The translations under genes and the position numbers were made by a program. 64,000 nucleotides of DNA from Phylloscopus collybita (lineage: Eukaryota > Chordata > Aves > Passeriformes > Phylloscopidae): contig JAJNNQ010000026.1 in assembly GCA_027886175.1 (NCBI GenBank), positions 17,231,501-17,295,500 of the forward strand. The letters are read 5' to 3'. Under the pieces are notes generated by a model, which did no database searches, was not told where the DNA came from, and saw nothing but the letters and a program-made list of their open reading frames with translations. Shown in pieces: positions 12,936 through 22,214 of the stretch. How positions within the stretch are numbered: the first letter of the stretch is position 1; each line of letters starts with the position of its first letter.

Positions 12936-14578
12936 TTTTTCTTCGGTGAGGGTAGAGAGAAAAAGTCTTTTCAGTGAACCATTCACCTTAAGATTTTTAG
13001 CTACACTGCTCAAATTGCCTCTAGAGGGGCCTATTTTCCACCATTACAGTGAAAGTCTAAATTGAGGAGCTTCAGCTGAGATGACTAACTCCTAGGCACT
13101 AGCTTTAGGATAGATCTCTTCCAAATATCCATGGAGCTTTCTTGCATGTCAGGCATGCCCTAGTTTGTGCATGCTGGGGTACTGAATGCCTCCAGAGAAG
13201 CCTGGACATGAAGGTAAAGCAGATGACTCCCAAATTTACAGACAAATCGTTAGGGGAAAAAAAGGGATCAGTTTGGAATGGACCTGGCTGGGAGAGGTTC
13301 AGATCTGGATCTAGACTTGGACTTTGGGATACAACAGCCACTGGGAAAGAGTGAGGCCAAAATTTGGATCACGGTTGGCACTGCTCTGCCTATGCTCACA
13401 AAAGTCCCAGGTCAGTGCTTGGCACTTAGTGCCACATGCAGCAAAATGCCTACCCTCTCTGAGACCAGCTCAGGGTCATGTGTCAGCATAAACTCCCCAT
13501 TTCTTCTATTTATCAGCTACTGTCACAACTGGCACATTACTCTAACGCAGCAGAGATTTGGGGTGTGTGTCTGTTAATCTTACTTTACTGCAAAAATGTT
13601 CATGATGGTCCTTTTGCTATCAAGATGTAATGCTGCTGATTAAATTACAAATGACACACTACATCAATTCTTATTAGAGATGCTCAGGTCTCTGAGTATG
13701 TACACTCATGTGGCTGATACCCTTCTTGCCCATTTCTCATACCATTCAACCCAGTAATTATCAGCAGAGATTTCAGAGCAGACTTGAGCGAGTCACGCAT
13801 CTCACTGTCAATCAAGGGTTTTATTTTTTTTGGCAATGTTTATGTGATATCAGGGGTCAGAGGTTTTTAACCCTACTTCCCCTGGTGAACTATTACAATC
13901 CTCTGCTGGATTCTGCTGGGAAAGGAACATATCCTATTATGCTGCTATCAATTCTTCATCTTGTAGCATCACTTCACAATTCACAGATACGATATCATTA
14001 AGGCTGAAATTCTAGTGTAGGTTGAACCCTTTGTTTATTTCACTAAGACCTGTAAGATCTTGGGACTAGTCTTCAGATATGATGAGACCTGTCAAAAATG
14101 AATTCACCAGTTTTTGTGTACTATCAATATTTTATTACTTAATGGTAGTTTAAGGCTGTACTAGATACAGCTTGATCATAACTAGTCTGAAAAATGAATT
14201 TTTCTTTTGCAAACAGTTGCCTTTCCTCCTTTTCACCCAAAACACAAATACATTTGGTTGAAAACGGAAAATGTTTATTTTTTAATGTGATTGTTATTTT
14301 TTTTATTATGATAGCAAAGAACTTTCTGTGAGAAAAAAGAAGTTATGAAATAATCGAGTTGTTCAGTGAAAAAAAATCCACTTTGGTAGAAAAATTCTTG
14401 GTCAGGCTGTTTTTTTACAACCATTGGAGCCCTACACATGCACTCTATGAAAAGTTTATAAGTCCTGGATAACCTCTATACATGGATAAACCAAAAAATG
14501 TAACGTGGTAGTTACTGAAAGTGACACCTCAGCTATTCTGGTTTTACGGCTGATTAAAAAAAATTATATATACATGAA
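12936..14578. other. Non-coding stretch, no gene seen
   Basis: Frames of up to 99 codons (13278-13577, plus) overlap others on both strands around 13.1-13.6 kb, which is typical of a slightly GC-richer patch and not of genes. The remaining 1 kb is AT-rich with no recognised element. Confidence 0.55.
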
Positions 14579-14616
14579 GTAATAATAATAATCATCATCA
14601 TCATCATCATCATCAC
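14579..14616. repeat. Compound (TAA)n-(TCA)n microsatellite
   Basis: About four TAA/AAT units run directly into about eight TCA/ATC units with no spacer. The junction differs by one base per unit, which fits a single-base change spread by slippage. It is probably length-variable. Confidence 0.9.
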
Positions 14617-14869
14617 TTTGCCCATTTCTACCAAGTAACAATATGATGAGAACACAAAGTTCCCCTCAGTATAATTCTCCAGTAGAAACTTGGCAAAAAT
14701 TTTCAAGCAGTGCTGCGGCAGCAGAGCTAAGAAAATAAAACAGATGCAATTGTTGACAAAAGTAATGTGACTTTTAATAGGATAATAAATAGAAGCCAGC
14801 AAAGCATTTTGACCAATAAAAGAGTGGTTCCTTTGTATAAAATTGCCTTAGGTACATACAAGACAGAGT

Positions 14870-15300
14870 GGGGTTTTTAGTATGATGCTGCAGAGACACA
14901 AGGGCACTGACATAGTCCTGGAGTGGCCTTTTAATAAGTGAAGTGTTAGGGGGCTGGGCAACCCATGGGGGTGATACGGAGCCGCTTGCTTCCAGGTCAC
15001 TGCTTTGAATCTGGCCTCGGCTGGTGCCAGCTGAGAGCTGTAACTCTTTGATGCCTGCTTGGTGGCCTTAAAAACTTCTTTTTTGGGTTCAGCATGAGTG
15101 GGTGCTTGCTGCACTGGCAAGCCCTGTCATGGTGGCAGGAGCAGTATGGGGACTGTGAGGCTGGGCCTGGTGGTCTGTGCACAGTGGGAGGGTGTGGGTT
15201 GAGCACGCCGCTCCTGTGCCTGTAACCCCGTGCATCGACTGCCATGCTGGTGCAGCTGTGTTGGCAAAGAAGCTCCCTGCAGAACACCAGTCTTGAGGAC
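14870..15300. other. GC-richer patch of unknown origin
   Basis: This approximately 430-bp segment is clearly richer in G+C than its AT-rich flanks and contains scattered CpGs (for example near 14980, 15015, 15208-15240). Overlapping frames of 76-96 codons exist on the minus strand, but none has a recognisable domain. It could be a decayed mobile element, a retrocopied fragment or a local composition island; I cannot decide between these. Confidence 0.4.
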
Positions 15301-17947
15301 AGAGTGCTTTATTCTGCATGGCTGTTCCTCAATATCATTCCTGAAAAGTTTTCAGCAAGTGAGCTAATCCTAAAAAAATTTTGGTTTAGAGCAGGTCATT
15401 CTCATGCCATTTTATGTCTATTCCTCCACCTCCCATACTATGCACCACCTGGGAGCCCAAGAGCAAACTCATAAAGCAGCATAACATTTTCTAGCTATTT
15501 ATTTATTTGCTACACTTACTTTCTAATGGAGTGTGTGCAACATCATATTTAAAACATGACCTTAGAAACTTAAAAACACATCCATTTCTCTGAAAGAATA
15601 TACAGCTGCCAGAGAAAAGGGGACATTCAGTAAACTGCATGTCACTATCAGCTATTGATAGCCAGTGATTTGTTCTGAATCCAAAGGCTAAACCAACCCT
15701 CATGCTGCTGTATGTCAGATGCAATTGGTCCAAAGTCAAAGTTTTACAGCTCAGACAGGGCGCACTTTATCCTTCAGGCTGCTACTTAAGATAGCCATGA
15801 CCCTGAGGAGAACCAGTCAACAAAACAGACAGACAAGAGGATGTGATTTGTATGCATCCCTGAGCCTGCTCAAATCACCTCTGACCTTCAGGTCAGGCTG
15901 CAAATGACAGCAGAGTGCATGCACCTGATCAGACAGCACATTCTCATTAGAAAGCCTGGGAAAAGGGGGCAGCTACACTGTGTTTACTCATAGACCAAAT
16001 GCAATCTACCCAGGAAATGAGAAGAAAAAAGATCAATTTAGCTCAACAGAAGGATGTGAGCAACATGTAAGTATGTTATGAAATTCCATATCAAACTGCT
16101 TATTCTTATAAACCCAGATGGGAGCTCTCTGCCTGGGTGAGTCACCAAGAAGACAGGTTAGCAATGAAAAATGGCTACTTATTTGCTGCAGAATACCATG
16201 CCAGGAGACTTTACTGGGGTGCATAACTTCTAATAGACTGAGATCCACAGTAAAAGGCATTTATAGGCTTGATTTGCTGCTGGTACTAGTTGACCATCAT
16301 GCAGTTTGCTGATTTGACTATTTGTACAGTCGTTGCTGCTAATTTAAATCAGTATATGTGAGTTTACCCAGTAGAGAGGGCTGGGTTTATCCAGCAGAAG
16401 GGCAGTGTTCACATGGAAATCCAGGCTTTCCTAAATGTGGTTGTTTGGATATGGCAGCCTGTCAAGTTACCAGAGAGATCAAATCCATGTTTTTCTGCCA
16501 GGCTTCTGGAGGTAATCTGTGCTGAGATTTTGGTTTAGGACAATTTCCAGCACATTTGGAGCAAGTCTGTGATTTGAAGCGTGAGTATGTTTGGTGACTC
16601 TGTTACTTTGTGCAGAGACTAAGGACCACTCTTCATTGCTTCTCCAAGTTGGCATCACATTTCTTATAAATTTCATCTGGCATTAGACTGAAGGCTGCAG
16701 TGCTGCCACAATCCATCTATGCTAAAGAGGGCTGCCGATGGCAGTGAGGGACCTGTGGCAGGGGTACACGGCATCACTCCTGCAGACACTAAGGAAATGT
16801 GACTCATGCCTCCACTTGTCAGGGGCTGCAAGGACTGCTCTGGCCTCGGCGTCACGTCACACCTGGGGCTATATGGGGAAAGTGCTGCCCACCTATTGCC
16901 CCGGCCCGAATGGAGATCAGCTGAGCGTGCAACTCATCTGACTCAGCTGTTTCTGCTTCCAGCCCTTGCCGTGCCACCTCCCTGCTCTGTCCCACTTCTC
17001 TGCCCAGGCTCGAGACACGGTACTGATTGTGCCAGGTAAGAATTCCAGTGTAGTCTGATCTCAAACCAACCACAGCATGGAGGCTAAATCCCCCCTGTGC
17101 AGTCCTGGACCACAGCAAATTTAGAGAGTCCTTCTGGAGCCACACTATCTGTAGGGCACACCAGCAGCATACTGTGATAAGCTTCCTGAGTGTCCAACAT
17201 GTGGTCAGCACCATGGCTTATAACTACTCTCTTCTGAGAATAAAACAGAATGGTTTTATCCGGTAATGAATGATGCTGCTTGCTAGACATGAGATTTTGC
17301 TGTAAACATTAGATGGGAAGCAAGGCTGAAACAGAATTTAAGGCTGGGTTTGTCCTTTACTTGGGTGGAGTTGGGACTCAGTGTGTGAAGGTTAGTTATT
17401 TTGCATTTTCCACACAGATCCACACATCTGTGACAGATTTTAACTGTGACATTCAGATTCATGTTTTCCTCTGGTGATATCCATGTCAGCAGAAAGTAAA
17501 GGAATCCTACACAGTGGGGTTATTTTAGTATCATTCCTGTGAATTAATTAGGTGCCTTTTTTAAAGCTCTCAGAATAGATAGTATCTGGTGACAGACATG
17601 TTCTGGAGAGGAGCCATCCTTACTTTTACATAGGTGTCAAACTACCCATGTTATGACATTAATGCTGTTTTCAGGCTTACTAGGCAGTCACTGAGGCCCG
17701 TGAGTACATTGCCTCTTGGTTGCAAGGCATTTCAGCACTCTGAGCTGGAGAAGACAGAGAATGCCTCTGACACAGCCACCCTGTGCAGACAAAGAAAGAA
17801 AAAAGTGTCCCTGTGTGTACCATGAACACTCACAGCAGTCTGGATTCCTAGTAAAATCCTTTCCAGTGTGCTGGCCCCAGTTCTAGGGAGAAGAATAAAA
17901 ATAGACTTTGTTGTTGGAATAAAATAAGAACAGAGGAACAAGAGAAC
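15301..17947. other. Non-coding stretch, GC-richer around 16.7-17.2 kb
   Basis: The longest frame is on the minus strand at 16852-17214 (120 codons). It overlaps two plus-strand frames of 67 and 77 codons, a sign of base composition and not of coding selection. No splice-bounded exon, RNA gene or identifiable repeat was found. Confidence 0.5.
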
Positions 17948-18295
17948 AGCTGTACTGAACAAGACCAAAGGTCCTTCTGCTCCTGTCCCTGAGAGTGTCT
18001 AGTAATAACTGCTCAGGGAAAGACTATGAGGAGAACAGCACGGAGTGACCCTTCCCATGGCAGTCTGCTTTCAGCTATCTATAATTTAGGAATTTCCTGA
18101 CACAGATGTGGCTATCCACTGGACTTTTATTTTCTGGCTTTGTGTAGCTGCTTTTTGAGCCCATTTGCCTTCCACATCCTCTTCTAGGGAGGAGTTACAG
18201 GGTAAAAGGAGCCCAAGCATGTAGTATGTGAAGAGGTGCTTTTGTTTGTCTTAAAATTATATCTAGTAATTTCATTTGGTGTTTCTCAACTACCA
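17948..18295 (-). repeat. Ancient CR1-like LINE relic, about 350 bp (antisense)
   Basis: The plus strand matches, in order and spacing, the antisense 3' region of an old amniote CR1-type LINE that I recall from reptile genomes. The blocks are: a 'CAAGACCAAAGGTCCTTCTG' block at about 17960-17980; a 'TTTTTGAGCCCATTTGCCTTC' equivalent with CACATCCTCT near 18150-18182; and 'GTGCTTTTGTTTGTCTTAAA' leading to AGTAATTTCATTTGG near 18236-18280. The match is colinear but heavily diverged, implying an insertion much older than the CR1 pieces at 45.2 and 53.9 kb. No open reading frame survives. Confidence 0.62.
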
Positions 18296-20659
18296 GACCA
18301 AGAGAAATTGCAAGATTCTGACTGGACTAGGATGAAAACTCACAAAGCCAGAAAATCTTCCCATCATTTATCTTTGCCGTGGTTTCTCCTGCTTTACAAG
18401 CCACGCAGTGTTGGTGAGCTGCATCGTGCAAATAGCAGCATATGGGAAGTACAAGAAAAGACAGCAGAGTCTGGAAGGAAATGCATTTTTGTATTGTACG
18501 TGCACCTGTAGGTATGTGCCCAAGACATGGGACAAAAGATCTTGAATGCTTACTGCAATGTATCACAAACTGCACAGACACTTTCAAAGGCAATGAAAAG
18601 CCAGGCATGTTACAGGGATGTTTTTCCCTAAAGAAGAAGAATGTGGCCAAATAATTTTGTTTCATCTGTGGTAATAATTTCATTGCAGTTTGTTTCTCTG
18701 CTTTGTCACCCATAAAATTTAACTAATTACATCCCAACTATGAGCCTTGCACAATAGTAACATGTATAATGGAGAGGATATAGATTATGGAGAGTTAGGC
18801 AAAACAGAGTTGCTATTTTCTTCAAGTTTCAGCAATGACTACAAGTAGAGCAGTTTATGTTTTTGTGAACCACTGAGCTTTCCAAGTTTTCCAGACAAAC
18901 TGATCAATTAATATGTAAATAAAATATATTGTATCCTATAAGAAAAGAGCAGTTGATAAAGAGGATCTAGTGCTGTGAGTCTTTATGACCAAGAGAGGGA
19001 AGAATTTCTTTGTGTGACTACAAAATGTTACTCTGCCCCTGAAAGGAAGGAGACAGAAGGCTAGCTCTGTGCAAAAGCCTGACTGCATGTGACTGACCCA
19101 GCAGGAGAAGGGCTGGCTCTCTTTCTCGGGCTCCTTCTGTTGCAAGACACAGATCCTAAGTACGTGCCGGATGCCTCTGCCTGATTTCTTGGGGGTATTC
19201 AGGCCCAGTGATACATTTTAGAACAAGAAGGGGAATGAGCAGATCAAAAATGTAAAGCACAAGCTGTTCCTCTTGAACTTTGTTGCTCTGCTGAAAGTGG
19301 AGCATAGCAAGTACATGTGCATTTCACTTCTTTTACGTTACACACCAATAGTGACTCCTGCTCTTGTTACTATAAAAGATTTCATCCTTTTTGTTTTTCC
19401 TTTTAAACAGCAGTTCTTATTTAAAATTATCTTGTCCCTTCTGAAATGTGCTTTTTCAGGGTGAGTGAGCCTAGAACAGCTTGAGAAAAAATACAGTCCT
19501 TCCAAGTTGGACTGCATCTCATCAAAGTGTTTTTCCCCTTAGGATTTTATGGAATGTTACCTCACTTTATGACAGTTCACATCACAGTGTAAATGCTGAA
19601 CATTTCTGTAAGTGAGGCAATGCACTGTGAAATGTCAGGCAAACGATAAAATCAATAATCTGCAAGTTACCAAAGAGAAACGAAATTCATGGACTGATGT
19701 CAGTAGTTTTGGGGTCAAAGGCAGATGCTCCAGTACAGAGCAGTTTGTAGTGGCCACACTTTTTGGCTGTTTTTGTTTAAGTTACACTCTCAAAAAGCAC
19801 TGAAAAATGACTCTTCTGAGCAACTAGGAGCATCTTTACATACACTTCTTCCATCTTTTATTCTTTTAGCTGAGAAGGTGAGATTGAAAAATTACTTGTT
19901 TTCTTTTGTATCATCTTTTTATGCCCTGGATGTATGTTCTGTAACAAAGTTAACTTGTATTCTTAACAAGCACTGAAAGAAACCTTTGAACAATACCTAC
20001 CTGAGATCAATGGTACATTTCTTTTCCACTCAGATATGACTGCAAAATCAAAAAATGAGGATTGGGATTCTGTTAGAACTAAAAACACGTTAAAAAAAAG
20101 ATTTTAGCCAAAAAGGAAAAACATTCATAGAACTGCTCTGTGCAAGTCTAGAAAAGGAAAATATAAGAGTAAGCATATTTTTGTATTTTTTTCATAAATT
20201 AAATATTTGAAATCAAAATTGTTTTTTAATGTATCAGCACTGAAAGACTTTTAGCCTAGTTGTTCAGTTCTGGCTTTCAGTTTTTTAATTGAAAAAACCA
20301 ATATTTTTATGAAAATCTCCTCACAATTTCTCCATAATAATTATAGCTACTTTCCAGACAGCTCGTTTTAATTTCTTAGATAGCCATGTTCAGGAAAGAA
20401 ATCCTATTGGAGCTTCCCATATTCACTTTAAACTTTAAAATATATGAGGGGAAAGGCATTTAACACTGGGATTAAAGCATGTTCTGGGTCACAGAACAAG
20501 TAAAATAAAAGCAAGTGTTGGTATGTTTACTGAGCTGTGCTTATTTATGTGCAGGCTTCTGAAAATAGAATACCATTGGAAAACTTGTAGGATAGGTATA
20601 GCAGTTGCTGAAATATCTGCAGATACACTGACAGATGTACAGCTGGAAACATAGCGCTT
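18296..20659. other. AT-rich non-coding stretch, no gene seen
   Basis: The longest frame is 128 codons on the minus strand (18327-18713), without recognisable features and partly antisense to several other frames. The last kilobase is very AT-rich. No repeat family was recognised. Confidence 0.55.
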
Positions 20660-20685
20660 AAAAAAAAAAAAAAAAAAAAAAAAAA
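20660..20685. repeat. Poly(A) tract, 26 bp
   Basis: An uninterrupted run of A directly follows AGCGCTT. No element that ends in this tail is identifiable upstream, so it is called as a simple repeat. It lies about 180 bp upstream of the CpG island. Confidence 0.95.
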
Positions 20686-20861
20686 GTGCAAAGGATGGAT
20701 ATGGCTGCTTTCATCAACCCAAACCAAAAAATTCCCTGTCAAAGCCAGGCAAGTGAAAACATCCTGATACAGTGATGTACAGTGAAGACTAAAAAGTCAA
20801 TCACCGTGGCTAAAAGTTATCCAGATAATTACTGCTAACGCCTTGATTGGGGAAAATAAGC

Positions 20862-21425
20862 ACCGCCACGGAAGCTGTTCAGCTTTGCATCCCTCGCAGC
20901 CTTTGGAGAGCTCCTCTGGCCAGGCATTATTTTTTTCATAGAAAAGGCTTTGGGCTTTCTAAGCGCCGCACCTGCGGTCCTGCAGCTCCTCGGGGAATCA
21001 TTCAGGGAGAGGAGAGGCAGCGGGCAAACACGGCCCTCCCGACATCAAAAGTCCCCTCTCTCCCTCACCCCTTTCAGCGGCGGCTCCCTCCCTCCCCTCT
21101 CTCCGGGCGGCTGCCCGCGGCCTGGGGAACCTCTCACTTTTTGTCCTCTCCCGACCCTTCTGGACCACATTCTATGTTTTTATTCAGGCCATCTGCTCGC
21201 CGGGGAAGGGAAAGCGGCTGCTGCGGCTGCCGGCCCCATGGCCCCTCCTGGCACTTCTCTGCCCAGCGACGGTGCCTCTGCCGCCGGCCCCGGCCCGGCC
21301 CGCGCAGGCTGGCGCTGGCCAGGCGGGATTTTATTTCCGCTTAAATATAGACGGCGAGGGGTAGGTTTGTGTTGGTGGCCTCCCCCTGCTCCCCCGGAGT
21401 GGTACGGCCGCCTTGTTCCTGACAG
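20862..21425. promoter_or_regulatory. CpG island, candidate orphan promoter
   Basis: By hand count, roughly 40 CpG dinucleotides fall in about 560 bp, against very few per kilobase elsewhere in the window; G+C is far above the flanks. CpG islands of this density in vertebrates normally mark constitutively unmethylated promoters. A TTAAATATAG element at 21341-21350 could act as a TATA-like or MEF2 site. A donor-like GAGGG|GTAGGT occurs at 21356-21366. Overlapping frames of 165 and 169 codons (plus) and 89 codons (minus) run through the island but match nothing I know. The transcript could be a lncRNA, an upstream exon of a distant gene, or a bidirectional pair; the sequence does not decide. 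Confidence 0.7.
21341..21350. promoter_or_regulatory. TATA-like / MEF2-consensus site in the CpG island
   Basis: TTAAATATAG fits the MEF2 consensus YTAWWWWTAR exactly. Read on the minus strand (CTATATTTAAG) it also resembles a TATA box. As an AT-rich island inside very GC-rich DNA it stands out. A plus-strand start would be expected near 21370 and a minus-strand start near 21310 if it works as a TATA box. Function is inferred from the motif only. Confidence 0.4.
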
Positions 21426-22020
21426 AAGTCTTTCTAAAGACCTGCTCAAGCCTCACTAAGCAGCTGTGAGTTAGGTCATTTTCCCAGGAGTTTTACATGT
21501 GGAAAACCGGGCATTAGGAAGGCCTCAGAAAAGGACACCATCTGGCCCCAGTGAAAAAAAGGATCATGACACTTTCTGTGGTACCAACAGGCCCTGATGA
21601 ACCATAAAGGAATTCAGGCCTCGACTGTGATCCGATGGTGACTGGCCCAACAATCCCCCCCGTGACAGCCTCCCCCATTCAGCCCCGCAGTTATCTCATA
21701 GCACAATGGACTTTTGTGCCACGCTGTTTACCGGGGGCGTCGTCAAATCCAGTCGGATTTCTGGGCTCGGCTTCAGCGCCCCTGCTCTTTGCTGCAACAT
21801 GTAACACGAATTGGGAGAGATAAGGACACAAAGAAGGCGGCTTTTTCTTTTTCTTTTTTTCTTCTTTTTTTCTTTCTTCTCCTTCCCCCCCACCCCCCCA
21901 GCATTCAAACCCCCTTGCATTTCTTTCACTGTACGGTGGAATAAAGACTAAGGCTCTGTAGCGGATGCAAGAAAGATCTTTGCTGGGAATCAAGAAATCT
22001 CCTCCCATCACCCCCCAAGT
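21426..22020. promoter_or_regulatory. Motif-rich flank of the CpG island, candidate regulatory element
   Basis: This segment is complex, of intermediate GC, and carries recognisable binding-site words close together. These are a GATA-type TTATCT near 21691, SOX-type ACAATGG and CTTTTGTG at about 21703-21717, a forkhead-type TGTTTAC near 21725, and AGATAAGG near 21819. A pyrimidine tract follows at 21841-21900. Its position beside the only CpG island favours a promoter-proximal enhancer or 5' transcribed region. No coding frame is convincing. Confidence 0.4.
21841..21900. repeat. Polypyrimidine tract ending in a C-run
   Basis: About 59 bases of almost pure C/T (TTTCTTT-type units passing into CTCCTT and then two C-runs separated by an A). 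It makes a strand-asymmetric tract just downstream of the CpG island. On the other strand it is a purine tract with two G-runs. It is a low-complexity feature and not part of a gene. Confidence 0.85.
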
Positions 22021-22157
22021 TAAGTCAGACTTCGTGGATTAAGGGGAATTTGCACCACTGTGTTCTAAAAGTGAAATGTAATTAATGCAGGTCAGGATTT
22101 ACAGCTTACATGGACTTTTGGTGAGAAAATAAATGGATTTGTTTATTTTTGGTGTGG

Positions 22158-22169
22158 TTTTTTTTTTTT

Positions 22170-22213
<44 letters not shown>
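22158..22213. repeat. Poly(T) tract, 55 of 56 bases
   Basis: T12, one G at 22170, then T43. No transposon with this as an inverted poly(A) tail was recognised on the flanks. Confidence 0.95.

Positions 22214-22214
<1 letters not shown>

Noticed and set aside
18327..18713. 128-codon minus-strand frame
   Set aside because: It overlaps two plus-strand frames, has no recognisable features and follows an ancient LINE relic.
20847..21459. Overlapping 165- and 169-codon plus-strand frames through the CpG island
   Set aside because: They occupy two different frames of the same GC-rich DNA, with an 89-codon frame on the other strand. No domain, repeat or known family was recognised, and long frames are expected where stop codons are depleted by GC content.
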